Shown one piece after another: positions 24,501-33,823 of a DNA stretch of 64,000 nucleotides; within the stretch, counting starts at the first letter, position 1; each line of letters starts with the position of its first letter. Below the pieces are notes generated by a model. That model did no database searches, had not been told where the DNA came from, and worked only from the letters and a program-made list of their open reading frames with translations. The position numbers were made by a program, and so were the translations under genes. This DNA comes from Laburnicola sp. R22_1 (Eukaryota; Ascomycota; Dothideomycetes; Pleosporales; Didymosphaeriaceae), in the NCBI GenBank assembly GCA_014281115.1, contig JACONQ010000006.1, positions 1,364,001-1,428,000 of the forward strand. Reading direction: 5' to 3'.

Positions 24501-24955
24501 AGATCAATGAGGGGGTGAACGAGGAGAACAATTACGACTCGCCCACTGAGGAGGAGATCCTTGAGTTCATGAACAACGAGAGCAGTGACGACGCTGACGA
24601 GGAGATCGAGGTTGAGGTCAACGAGCAACCAGATCGAGACCCCGACTCAGATCCCGACTCAGATCCCGACTCCGATCCCGACTCCGATCCCCCCAAACAT
24701 TCCTCCGACTCCGACTCCAACCCAGCGCCCTACTCTCCTTCAGATGAGGACAGCCCCGCCGAACGCCCCAACCCCCCTCGCAAACGCGGAAGGCAAACAC
24801 AAGACGCACCTGAGCCTTCGAACGCCCACGCACGGAAACGGCGAAGATTAAGCGCTGGCTCGCGCCGCGTGCCGAAGCCGCCATCTTGTAGGAATGTGGA
24901 TCCGGAGGAGGATAGTATTGCGAAGAGGGTGAGGGGGCGGAGGAGGGGGCAGTAG
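21595..24955 (+). CDS. large acidic repeat-rich hypothetical protein (frame break near start)
   Basis: An unrecognised protein of about 1120 aa. The long open frame includes 21818-24955 and reads sensibly back to about 21630 (TLLTALDNALQ, ATLQKYHYFTRHPSLRAAIL) but has no ATG. The only good start, ATG 21595 in ACCATGG context (MASSSYSPF), is in another frame. Dropping one C in the C-rich run near 21628-21645 would join them, so I suspect an indel. The first 500 residues are helical and charged. Then come Ser/Pro-rich repeats each containing SPNNDDLYASP, an Asp/Gly/His repeat, TDEGVNEN repeats, an EEIN repeat, an SDPD repeat and a basic C-terminus (RKRGRQ, RKRRRL) that looks like a nuclear signal. 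It could be a nucleolar or chromatin acidic protein; no domain is recognised. Confidence 0.65.
23755..23960 (+). repeat. Asp/Gly codon repeat (GATGGAGACGAC)
   Basis: Imperfect direct repeats with units near GATGGAGACGAC(CAC) encode an Asp-rich stretch (DGDDHDGDDGDGDD). Copy units vary in length by multiples of three, so the frame is kept. Confidence 0.8.
24060..24300 (+). repeat. 24-bp coding minisatellite (TDEGVNEN)
   Basis: About ten units related to ACCGATGAGGGGGTCAATGA encode repeats of TDEGVNEN or close variants. Shorter 12-bp steps (GGCACCAATGAG) appear within the array. Confidence 0.85.
24388..24495 (+). repeat. 12-bp coding minisatellite (EEIN)
   Basis: About nine near-perfect tandem copies of GAGGAGATCAAT encode EEIN repeats. 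The low divergence between copies suggests recent expansion or slippage. Confidence 0.9.
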
Positions 24956-25260
24956 CAGTGGTAGGGTTTGGGTTTGGGTTAGAGACTGGATGGTAGGAGG
25001 GGAGGGTAAGTATATGGCGTATTTTCTTTCTTTTTAGATGATGATTTTGCAAGTTTGGGATCGTTGGAAGTATTGGTACACGTGTGTATGTTATGTTATG
25101 TATGTTACAGTTATCGAAAGACTTTTCTCCTACACTGCTATTGCTAGTTTGATTGTATCGTACACAACCAACGCCCCTCGATTTCATCCTATTTCTTATT
25201 CCCCTTCATACACATGCATACTCACGCCCTACTTCACCCGCTCACAACCAACCGCGGCGT
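24956..25260. other. convergent intergenic region
   Basis: 305 bp between two convergent genes, T-rich with TATGT repeats around 25085-25110. Shared 3' region; nothing else seen. Confidence 0.55.
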
Positions 25261-26379
25261 TCAAAATCCCATCTCCTCATCCTGCAGCATCGCCAATTTC
25301 TTCCTTGCTTCCAGCAGCTTAATCTCGAACTGCAAGTCGCGAATAGCGCGCTGACGAAGAACGCGATGACGCGGGATTTCCTTCTTGATACCCAAGGTAT
25401 CTCTCACCCTCTTGGACGCTTCGCGAAGAACGGTGTGGGGTGGCAGGCTCTGGCTACGTGGAGCCAGAGACACTGCACACCCCGAAGCAGTCGGAGGTGG
25501 AGATAATTTGACCCTCTTGTCTGAGGGTTCTTCGTTTTCGTCTTCGTCTTCAGCTGCGCGCTTTTTGCTGCTGGTTTGCGGCGCGGCATCTTCGTTTGAG
25601 GAGATAGTAGGGGATTTCCCCGGGAAATTCCCCCTCGGTGGCACGCGAGACGCTCGTCCGGGACGTTTGAACGTCCGCGGTGGCGATTGAATGGGCGCGG
25701 CGGATTCATCTTCGCGCGGCGGTGTGAGGCTGGGCTTTGCAGCCAGTGAAGCTTTCGGCGTGCATGCGATAGTGGCGCTATGCTCGTCGACTTTCCTCTG
25801 CGTTTCCACGAGCTGCCTTGCCATTTCGTCGAGAAATGGCATTTTCGGCTTCTCTGCCTCGTCGTCATCGGTGTCATCCTCAGACCCAGACATTTCTGCA
25901 TCTTCTTTATAGATGCCTTCTTCTCCGTACTCGTCCGCTTCTTCGCCGCCGTAAATCTCCGTATCCTCCTCCTCAAACATCGCCAGCATCGTTTCGTCTC
26001 CATATGCTGCGTCCATATCTGCCACCTCGACGATCTCACGCTGATACTGGCCCTGGCCTCCATTCTGCTTGATGGCAAAGTGTACGTCATCAAGCGTGGC
26101 CTTCTGGTCTTCGCCGGCATTCTCCCCTCCCTGCTGTGCCCACTTCCTCGTGCTGTCCATGAGCGGATTCACAGCGTTGGAGATATTGTCTGCTGTCAGC
26201 TCGGCAAGCTGCGCGAGAGCCTCCAGCATCGGGAGACCCCAGTCTCGCTCGTCGTTGCTGGGACGGGCTTCGGAACCGAGCACCTCGGTCGCTGGCAGGA
26301 ACCAGGCTTCCTCGATCTTGATGATCGTCTCGTCGACTTTGGCTTGGTCGGTGGCTGAGTACGAAGTGTATGGGGTCAT
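25261..26379 (-). CDS. hypothetical acidic/basic protein, probably nuclear
   Basis: 372 aa, no intron needed. The start is ATG 26379 (MTPYTSYSATDQ); the frame continues upstream without ATG. Residues about 8-95 look folded and helical (VDETIIKIEEAWFLPATEV, PMLEALAQLAELTADNISNAV, LDDVHFAIKQNG). An acidic region follows (EEEDTEIYGGEEADEY), then a Pro/Ser/Lys-rich linker with a basic SSKKRAAEDEDENEE stretch, and a C-terminal helix of coiled-coil type (RQRAIRDLQFEIKLLEARK). I do not recognise the family. The mix of acidic, basic and helical parts fits a chromatin or kinetochore-associated protein, as inference only. Confidence 0.65.
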   Translation of the reverse strand: MTPYTSYSATDQAKVDETIIKIEEAWFLPATEVLGSEARPSNDERDWGLPMLEALAQLAELTADNISNAVNPLMDSTRKWAQQGGENAGEDQKATLDDVHFAIKQNGGQGQYQREIVEVADMDAAYGDETMLAMFEEEDTEIYGGEEADEYGEEGIYKEDAEMSGSEDDTDDDEAEKPKMPFLDEMARQLVETQRKVDEHSATIACTPKASLAAKPSLTPPREDESAAPIQSPPRTFKRPGRASRVPPRGNFPGKSPTISSNEDAAPQTSSKKRAAEDEDENEEPSDKRVKLSPPPTASGCAVSLAPRSQSLPPHTVLREASKRVRDTLGIKKEIPRHRVLRQRAIRDLQFEIKLLEARKKLAMLQDEEMGF

Positions 26380-27680
26380 TATGGTGGGGTAGATGCGTGT
26401 AGCGTAGTGTGTCGAGGGTATGTGTGGATGTAGTGAGTTGAAAGTTTTGAGGTGCTGAACTGCGGTTCGCGTGGTGGGCGTGAGTTGCAGCGTGTGAGAT
26501 TGTTCTGGCTTGTCTGTTTGCAAGTTGCGTACTGTGGTGTGGGGTCGTAGGGTGTGGGATGAACCAAATGTGTGATGTAGTGAGCTGCAGAAACTGCGGG
26601 TTTGTAAGAAGTAGGCGTGAGGTACGCGGGATGCAGGAATTGCAGGGCGGGAGATGCTGTCGCGCTGGTTGCAAGATGTTTGTGGATGCGACGAGGTTGA
26701 GATTTGGTCCGGAAAACTTTAGGGTTGAGGCTGGGAGCAGGTTTAAATTGCGGCGTGTGGCGAGCGTTTGCTGTGCGCGTCGAGTTCGAGCAGTCGCCCA
26801 GGCGACCAGCGGAAGTGAATCGTGATGGAAAGAAGGGAGGTGGTGAAAGCCGGATTTCTTGCACGTGAGGGCTCGTTGGCATCCCAGGATACTGCGATTA
26901 TCGAAACGAAAGACTAACATTGTCTGTACAGTAAGTTACCTCAGGATGAGTTTTGTAATAGCAGACTGTACAATGCAAAGTCTATCTTGTCTAGCTAGGA
27001 CGGTAAATGGGAAGGTCTGAGCCAGGATGATGTTAGACTTCTCTTTTCATTCCTCCAAGAGTGCATATCTAAATGCGTTAGGCGTTGGGTATCGTTACCT
27101 TCCGTCCTAACGCTTCGAGATCCTCGGGTGTTATTCCATCTTATGCCTCGAGAGTATCTTAGGCTCCTCTGTCCCTCGCAAGTGCACATTATGGACTCAT
27201 ATCTCATCTATACGCAGTCCTCCTTCAAAGCCTCTTGAGATGGTTGCCACGCACTAACGCACTGCATACTCGGTCAGAACTGATCGTAGCGCGTAGCAGC
27301 AACAGTAGTTGATTAGTGTAATCGTACCTGAGCCCTGTATAAGCCAAACGAGACAGTTTTCGGACGACTGAGTTCTAGACCGGAAGAAATAATCGAACTA
27401 GTGGAACGTGCAACAAGACGTCAGACCCTCGAAGGAACCTCAGGTTTCTCGGCGCAACGACGAGGCTGGAAGCCTCGTCTGCTAATGTTTCGTAAATTAT
27501 ATGGGGCGTCACGTTAGGTTTTGGATATCCCTATGTCCTCAAGAGCTTTGGATGTTTCGCATAGCGCAGATCCACAGTTCGACCAAAGCTTCTGAAGATG
27601 GAGACATCCAAACAGCCACCGGATATCGCTCATCGTAATAGATGGCGCATGCACCGGTGAAGTCCCCAAGGGCCAGTAGC
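26380..27680. other. intergenic
   Basis: 1.3 kb between two leftward genes. It includes the promoter of the 25.3-kb gene and the 3' flank of the transcription factor, with a perfect hairpin at 27459-27479. Open frames at 26.4-26.9 kb lack protein features. No element or RNA is recognised. Confidence 0.55.
27459..27479. other. perfect 9-bp stem, 3-nt loop hairpin
   Basis: GACGAGGCT, loop GGA, AGCCTCGTC. It lies about 200 bp beyond the stop codon of the Zn2Cys6 gene, so it may be a structure in the 3' region. A perfect 9-bp GC-rich stem with a 3-nt loop is rare by chance, but function is unknown. Confidence 0.6.
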
Positions 27681-29407
27681 CTAGACATCGAGGAAAGCAG
27701 AGCATAGCCCCGTTATCCCCCTCTTCTGTCCCCACCGCATAAGCGTCTCCTGAGCGAGCTCTTTCTCCTGTTGTCTCGGCCCAAGGTTCATCACTATAAC
27801 GATCGGGAACACGCTCCGCAGTACATCAAAGCCGCCAATAGGAGATGAGGTCTCCATGTACGCAGCTATATCCAACACGGCTGCTGAGGCGGCAGTAGCT
27901 TTGACAAAAAGGGAGTCTTCATTCGCGGTGGGTTCCGTGGCGTCGGCATGTGATCGTGAAACGTAGGAGATGACTTTGTGGAGCAGAAGCAACAAGATCA
28001 AACGAATCGCTTCGTAGGAAGCAGCGGTGAAAGCGACAAAGGTGTTTGACAACGTAACCTCTGTATTCACCGGCATATCCGTTGCGAGGTTGGCCATGTC
28101 GTGCGTGATTATCTCTCCAGCAGGTGCCTTGGTCAGGTAGGGAAACCGCGCTGCCCAATCGTCAAGCTCTTGCAGCCACTTCGTTATGCGTGCAACAACG
28201 GGCTCGACATTTACTTTAGGCGATATTGGCTGCGAGAAGAGATGTCGCATGCTTCCTGGTCCCACTCCGAGGGTTGAAATGGTTTCGGGTAGAAGGAGAA
28301 GGATGTCGATCAAATCTTGATGTGCGCTTTTCCACTGGCCTTCGAAGGGCACGGTCATCCAGTCGGGAGCGGAAAATATAGATGGTTCGTTGAAGAAGAT
28401 GGCTTTGTGTGCCTTGCAACCTGTCAGTGACCCAGGGGAACCAAATTGACACAAGTAGACTTACATCAGACACACGCATAATTTTAAACAGCGTGGACAC
28501 AAGGCCGGTGCATCTATTCGACCCGCGCAATTCGATGATCTTCACGGCTGCATCCATATGCGGCCAAATGCTTGTCGTAGTAGTGCCAGCATAAGCCTCA
28601 TATATGCTTAGGATGAGGGGCACAAGAATCTCTTCTGCTTGCGGGATGCTCTGAGCGCTCATCTTAGCAAGCGAATGCCTCTGACAGGCGAGGCTCAGTG
28701 TATACCAACGAAAGGAATCAACCAATATGGTCGTATCTCGGTGCACAACAGCGTAGAAGGCCATGGAAGTTGCACGTATCGAGAGACGCACAGCAGGTTT
28801 GCTCGCGCTCCCATGTAGGTTTGGTAAATGGGTTAACCATGGTATTTCCGCATTGTATGAACGTGTAGTATTGTTGTTCTGCACAAAATGTGAAATAAAG
28901 ACCATGTCTAAGGCGTCGGGAACCGCTCGGGAAGGCTGGTAGAGCGCGGGCAAGCGGAATTGTCGATGGATTCGCGCGATGGCCTCTTTGGATTCCAATT
29001 CGTTTCGCTGGACCTGTTCTAGGGACTGGTTCCGGTTGGTTGGTATACTACCAGGTATAGCGAGTGGTAGCGCCGATGCATGTTCCACCGTGTCGGGCTC
29101 AGTTTTGACGACAACGTCCTTTGCCCCCTCGGCACGAATCCTTCTTACCTCGCGCTTCCTGCACGGTCGTGGCCTCGCAGCACGGTCGGTCATGTCAATA
29201 ATGACGGAGCCCTGCAGCGGCCCCGAGCATCTAAGGCCGAGTCGATGACATTGCTGGCACACTTGGGGCGTCTCATCGCACTAGACAGATAGACTAAGTT
29301 AACAAACTGGGTGGTAGAAGGTACATTCTGTATGGTCGCGAAAGACATACCTTGACCCGACGCTCCCTGCATTGCTGACAAGCTCGTGAGCGCTGCGCCC
29401 TAGGCAT
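27681..29407 (-). CDS. Zn2Cys6 fungal transcription factor
   Basis: A DNA-binding regulator of the Gal4-type zinc cluster class with a Fungal_trans_2 (DUF3468)-like C-terminal region. Exons 29407-29351, 29280-28465 and 28412-27681; introns 29350-29281 (70 nt) and 28464-28413 (52 nt). The product is 534 aa. The first intron splits the zinc cluster: exon 1 ends CQQCRERRVK, and exon 2 begins CDETPQVCQQCHRLGLRC, giving C-x2-C-x6-C-x6-C-x2-C-x6-C within residues 10-37. A basic stretch follows. The rest is helical (DMVFISHFVQ, AVRLSIRATSMAFYAVV, LFKIMRVSD joined to AHKAIFFNEPS). For the second intron an acceptor CAAG/GCA keeps the frame; the earlier CACTGACAG does not. Targets cannot be predicted and no biosynthetic cluster adjoins. 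Confidence 0.88.
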
Positions 29408-29701
29408 AACTGCATTCGTTCTTCACGGACGGTAGGGCACGAGAGATGATGCGAGGACGGGACGATAGGCGAAAGCAATCCCAGGCGAGACGTTTGGGAA
29501 CGGAAATTTCAACGAGCGGGGAGATTCACAGAGATGTATTGCATCCATGGACGCACGTTCCTTCCAGGGTGTGTGCCCCTTTGGTGTTTTGGGGACGGAA
29601 AAAGCGGAGGAACAGCCAGGTGCTCCCACCGTGGTGCTCCCCTGGGCTTCTAAGTTCTGGCGAGAGGATACGGCGCTAGTGCGGATACGGGACACAGCCT
29701 A
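29408..29701. other. upstream region of the Zn2Cys6 gene
   Basis: Presumed promoter of the leftward regulator, bounded on the right by a MITE. No further feature seen. Confidence 0.5.
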
Positions 29702-29860
29702 CAGTCCCCACCCATTGGCTCGGGTGCATAGCGTAGTATCAGTGCTTTAGTGGTGTCAGGGGGCGGGTAAGAATTTTCTCATACAAATTTTGACTGTGCG
29801 CACCTGGCCGCACGAAAGCACTGATACGACGCTACGCACCCGAGCCGGTGGGGGGGACTG
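29702..29860. mobile_element. 159-bp MITE with about 50-bp terminal inverted repeats and TA target duplication
   Basis: The left end is CAGTCCCCACCCATTGGCTC and the right end, read on the opposite strand, is CAGTCCCCCCCACCGGCTC. The inverted repeats continue through GGGTGC(A/G)TAGCGT and TATCAGTGCTTT for about 50 bp with six or so mismatches, half of them transitions. TA dinucleotides flank both ends (29700-29701 and 29861-29862), as for Tc1/mariner-pogo elements. It has no coding capacity. It sits 295 bp upstream of the Zn2Cys6 start. Confidence 0.88.
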
Positions 29861-30421
29861 TACAGGGGTGTGTGAGGCGGTTCCGGTTCCAGTAGAGCCC
29901 GTGGACCCGAAGCTAGCGACAATGTGACTCGCAGCCCAGAGTGGCTTGTTGCTCTGGAGTCTGGACTCTGCGTGGCTTGGAGCAATAACGTCAGAGTACA
30001 GTGGGAGATGGCGACCAAAGCCAGAATCATGGCACGAGGTTAAGGGAGTCCATGCCACCAGCGCACCCGCCAGCCATAGACGTCAACATAGCGGATAAGA
30101 TTGGCAATATTTCGACCTGGATTCTGGTAAGCACTTGCATGATAAGATAGGCCCGGAAGTGACCGTTTACCTGATTCAAGGCTGGGATGATCCCTGTCAA
30201 ACTCTATCAGAAACCGCTTGGGAATAACCGTTTCGATGAAACGATGGCGTCGAAGTGCCGATGGGGCGTTTAGAACAGATCCACCTAGCCACGTAGGGAA
30301 CAGGTCCAATACCAAAACACGACTACTATGCTTTCAAAAAAACCAACTACCGGCGGAACATCTCGAACAACATCGTATACAATATCTATGTACATTTCTT
30401 CGTCACCTCAAACCCGCACGT
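29861..30421. other. intergenic right of the MITE
   Basis: About 560 bp with no supported gene. The 3' end of the small leftward gene starting near 30.79 kb lies at its right edge. Confidence 0.5.
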
Positions 30422-30788
30422 TTACTATATCTCGTCAGCGTATTAGCCTCATCATACTCCCACTATGCGCAAGAACTTACATTCAGATCTCCCTTCTCCC
30501 CCTTCTGCTTCGTCTCTTCTTGCAACTCGTTCATATGTTTATCGTGGTCCTTGACATTCTGCTTGTCCGCCGCGATCTTGGCCTCTGACTGGCTCGCCAG
30601 CTCCTCATGCCAGTGGCCCTCGCCCTTCTCCTGCTTCTTCAGCTGCTCCTCCTTCTTCTGTTCGAGCTGCTCGCCCGAGCGATTGCCAACTTCATTAAGA
30701 AAGTAGCGCGGCGTTGTGGTGAGCGTGCGGTGCGCCGGTGAGATGCGCGGAGTGGGGCGGAGAAATGGGTGGGCAGGCGGAGAGGCAT
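30422..30788 (-). CDS. small mitochondrial-type protein (N-terminus out of frame)
   Basis: The well-supported part reads, from about 30720 leftwards, TLTTTPRYFLNEVGNRSGEQ and then a Lys/Glu-rich helix with KGEGHWHEELASQ and DKHMNELQEETKQ, about 80 residues. The only nearby ATG (30788, ACCACCATGC context) gives a good mitochondrial presequence, MPLRLPTHFSAPLRASHRRT, but in another frame, with no splice pair between. Either a one-base indel separates them or the true start is in an unseen upstream exon. At the 3' end the frame ends GDLNVSSCA at 30463; alternatively the GTAAGT at 30480 opens an intron to 30425 and GDLN ends at TAA 30422-30424. It slightly resembles small helical mitochondrial proteins such as ATPase inhibitor factors; that is a guess. 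Confidence 0.55.
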
Positions 30789-31123
30789 GGTGGTGATTTG
30801 CTGTGGCACGTGTTGCAAGTATCAGAAATTGAGCACTTTTTTGAATTGAGGTGGTAATTGGGTTCTGGGGTTTTTACAGGGAGATAGCAGTATGTGGTAT
30901 GTCAACAGTGCTCGAAAGCCAAAGTTGGAGCTCATCAATTGTTTTGCTTTGACGTCACGTGCGCTAACCCAGTGGCTAACCTCGGTTCTCCGTATTGTCG
31001 CCGTATTACGTTCCTTTAAAGCGTGCGCATAATAATTATCATGCTCTCGAATAAGGGTGATTGTGAGGTTCTCGTAAGGCCATTTTGAAGAGAAAGAGAT
31101 AGTGGTCGGTATCGTCTACCTAC
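30789..31123. other. intergenic
   Basis: 335 bp between two leftward genes; presumed promoter of the small mitochondrial-type gene. Nothing else recognised. Confidence 0.5.
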
Positions 31124-31693
31124 CTAGGTAGGCTTCAGTGGAGAGCCAGGTGGAGTCTCTGGCACGGTAACCTCTTCCGCTTCACTTTCGCTGAAACTGT
31201 CCATTTCCATGTCTTCTTCGTCTGTCCGATCACACAGTATCGGATCGCTGGATGCGATGAGGATGCTGCCGTTGCTTGCTTCGACAGACGACCTCAATCG
31301 TGCGCTTCTCCTCACGACGGGGGCTTCAGTCTGGATCTTCTGGCTCTCCTTCTTCCCTTGGATGCTTGCTCGCTCTTCGTTCTTATCGAGTACCGTCTTC
31401 CGCTTGCGAAACTTTCTTAATACGTCTCTGACGTCTAGTGGCGTTACTTCGTGCTTCTCTATCCGCTTGCTTCGGTTCAGGCGGCGGAGTACCGCTTTTC
31501 GCAGCTGTATCTGGACCGAGGAGATTGGTCCTTTCGTTGTGTTCGAAAGCTCGTGCAGTAACGCGATGACAGTCGGTGGCACTTGCTCATTGCCTCGCGG
31601 TCGAAGCTGCGAGGGAAGACTGTGCTTGACGTTTGGGATGTTCCAGTTCTCGCCCAGCTTCGCCGCCAGGGTGCTATCTTTACGAGGTTGCAT
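31124..31693 (-). CDS. small hypothetical protein, basic middle and acidic tail
   Basis: 189 aa, single exon, ATG 31693 (MQPRKDSTLAAKLGENW). Residues 35-100 are predicted helical and basic (PPTVIALLHELSNTTKG, VQIQLRKAVLRRLNRSKRI, LDVRDVLRKFRKRK), with TPLDVRDVLRKF resembling a small DNA- or histone-fold-like helix set. Then come VVRRSARLRSS and an acidic tail (EEDMEMDSFSESEAEE) ending in TPETPPGSP-type proline motifs. The family is not recognised. Charge layout suggests a nuclear protein. Confidence 0.6.
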   Translation of the reverse strand: MQPRKDSTLAAKLGENWNIPNVKHSLPSQLRPRGNEQVPPTVIALLHELSNTTKGPISSVQIQLRKAVLRRLNRSKRIEKHEVTPLDVRDVLRKFRKRKTVLDKNEERASIQGKKESQKIQTEAPVVRRSARLRSSVEASNGSILIASSDPILCDRTDEEDMEMDSFSESEAEEVTVPETPPGSPLKPT

Positions 31694-32478
31694 TGGAGCG
31701 AGTCTGGAGTTGAGTCGAGTTCTAGAGGGTGACTGAGCTCCTTTTTATTACCGGTTCGCACGCTGGGGCTGCTCAGAGTCACACCGAACGCTCGTCTAGC
31801 AGTGAAACAGAACTGCCCCAGGTATAGAAAACGCACCAAGGCAACGCTGTAATGACGCTTCTAAGACTCAGTATATAAGAGCTGAACTGCGATGCCTCTC
31901 TAACCCATTTCTATTCTCAATCCACGGTTAACTTGACCAACCACCCATTACTTGTCGCTGAGATTCGGTGTGACAGGCATACAAATAATAACAACACGCA
32001 CATTCTTGTCACTTCTGACAGCGGAAGGTTAAAAGATAAAACGTGTGCCGATTCACACTTGTTCATACATGTAGATGGGATGTTACATGCAATCGGTCAT
32101 ACCCGTGTAGTTGCCACGATGCGTTTGCCAACGCAACTCTTTCGTGTTCACCGCGCACGTCATATGATCCTGAAGTGCTGTACTATGGAACCTTGAATCC
32201 TTATCATACCAAAGAAGTCTTAAATTCTCCGTTGAATTCTTCTGCTGAAATGACTTAGCGACAACATTATCATACTATAGCTGCATGCACTCCAAGATGT
32301 GACGAGCCTCTCCCCGCCCTCGTACTCGCCATCCACTGTTATGCAAAGCCTCCCAAATTTCGAAATAACTCGACCATCTAGCAAAAGCAGTAACATCGCA
32401 CTCATATCGGTACAACAACTCAAAATAATCCCCACCACCCCTTTCCAAACCCAAAACCAAAACTCACCCCCCCAAAAA
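31694..32478. other. divergent intergenic region
   Basis: About 785 bp separating the leftward small gene from the first gene of the rightward small-protein block. Base composition becomes more AT-rich here. A C/A-rich leader with CCCCCCCAAAAAATGG directly precedes the next start. No other feature. Confidence 0.5.
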
Positions 32479-32847
32479 ATGGATCCCTATTCCCACTACG
32501 GCGCCGGCTACCGCAGTCCCGCCTACTACGCCGACCGCGGCCTCCAAGACCCCCGCGAAATCCAGCACATACACAGCCAGGGACGGTATGGGCGCCGTGT
32601 CAGTCTCCCTGCCTGGGGCACGAACGAATGGCCCCGCCAGGGGTATTATGGTGAGCGTAGTGTAAGTCCGCTGGGCCATGGGCAGTTTGATTCTATTCAC
32701 GATCCTAGGAGGGGTTCGGGGAGGCACGGGGGCAGGTGGGAACTTCAGCGGAGTAATGCGGTTAGGGATCCGAGGAGGGGAGAGTGGAGAGGGATGAGCG
32801 CGAATTTTGCGGGAGGGGACATGGGGCGGTATCATTATTATTACTGA
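32479..32847 (+). CDS. small orphan protein 1 of VSPL/SANF cluster
   Basis: 122 aa, basic, rich in Tyr, Arg and Gly, probably disordered; no signal peptide or membrane segment. The start is ATG 32479 (MDPYSHYGAGY) right after an A-run; the frame stays open upstream but that part reads as leader. It shares with the genes at 34328 and 35540 a VSPL motif (ERSVSPLGHG) and a C-terminal signature, here GMSANFAGGDMGRY. Duplicated DPRRG(E/S) motifs flank the middle. No function is known. The shared ends, same strand and close spacing suggest a local tandem family. Confidence 0.6.
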   Translation: MDPYSHYGAGYRSPAYYADRGLQDPREIQHIHSQGRYGRRVSLPAWGTNEWPRQGYYGERSVSPLGHGQFDSIHDPRRGSGRHGGRWELQRSNAVRDPRRGEWRGMSANFAGGDMGRYHYYY

Positions 32848-33131
32848 GGTGGGTTAGTGGTAGTGCATTTAGTAATTAGGAGGTTTAGTGGTTATGGGAG
32901 GAATATACGTGCATGCAGCCGTGTTCGTTGTATCGTTGGAGCAAGTGATAACCTTGTCGCCGGGTAGTTCACAGAAGCTAAGACGAATCGTCACATTAGA
33001 TGGTTATTCTAGATGATTCGGGATTGGCTCACCTACTAGGAGCTTTTCTTTGTTACTGCTCCGACGAGGTGTGGGTCCATTATGATTGAACACCAACAAA
33101 TCACTGTGCGAACACATCGGTACAACCACGT

Positions 33132-33259
33132 CATTCCTGGCCTAGATCTCTGTTGTATACTCACATCAAAGTATTGTGATTCAAGAATGGCAGGTCATCA
33201 CTGGCCTATCTCTCTGTAGTATACTCACATCAAATTATTGTGATCTAAGAATGTTGCCC
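33132..33259. repeat. 64-bp tandem direct duplication
   Basis: Two copies in direct order with 64-bp offset. They share TGGCCTA, GTATACTCACATCAAA, TATTGTGAT and AAGAATG, with a few substitutions. It lies 130-250 bp upstream of the small gene at 33386, in its presumed promoter. Confidence 0.8.
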
Positions 33260-33385
33260 TTCAAGAGTCTCCCTAAGGTTTATAACTTCATGAGATTCCT
33301 CTAGAATAATGTTCCCCCATATATCTTCAACTCTAACCATTACCACAACTGAACAACTGTTGACACAGGTCTCAATTCCCAAAAA

Positions 33386-33823
33386 ATGAACCCTACCAAC
33401 CACCCCTCTAGATCTCGCCAAGCACTTCGGGGTTGCAACTCGGATCCTGAGCGGTGCCGTCCTTCGTCCCCGCTCTCAGTGATGAACCATCAGCTTACAA
33501 CCGCCTCGAAGACAAAAACGCTTAAAGATTGGTTAAAGAGTCTCTCTAGCATACTTCTATGCAGTTGTAGCGCTCTTGACCCCCAAAACCCTCGACAAAA
33601 TCCTTCCCCAGCTCAGTCTGTCAATGGGAGCCAAATTCCAGGACCATATGACGACTCTGATCCAACTAGTCAAGCTGATTCTGCTGATAGATATGAGAGC
33701 GAGACTTGGTCGATTGCTGCTACTAGGGGTGGCCCTACAAAAGGAGACCTCGCGCGGGCTCACACTATTCAGCAGCGGGAGCGACGGGCGCATGGTCTGC
33801 TTCATAGACACTGGCAGGGCTAA
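33386..33823 (+). CDS. small orphan protein in the same block
   Basis: 145 aa from ATG 33386 (MNPTNHPSRSRQALRG), preceded by an A-run like its neighbour. It is Ser/Arg-rich with a short Cys-containing hydrophobic stretch (WLKSLSSILLCSCS) and a charged C-terminus ending RHWQG. It lacks the VSPL motif and the SANF C-terminus of the flanking genes, so it may be a degraded copy, an unrelated gene, or not coding. Retained for its start context and position. Confidence 0.35.
   Translation: MNPTNHPSRSRQALRGCNSDPERCRPSSPLSVMNHQLTTASKTKTLKDWLKSLSSILLCSCSALDPQNPRQNPSPAQSVNGSQIPGPYDDSDPTSQADSADRYESETWSIAATRGGPTKGDLARAHTIQQRERRAHGLLHRHWQG

Noticed and set aside
23699..24628. 309-codon open frame on the minus strand, rich in Leu, Ile and Asp
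   Set aside because: It is the antisense of the EEIN and TDEGVNEN minisatellites. Simple repeats keep the opposite frame open, and the hydrophobic repeat has no start context or homology-like feature.
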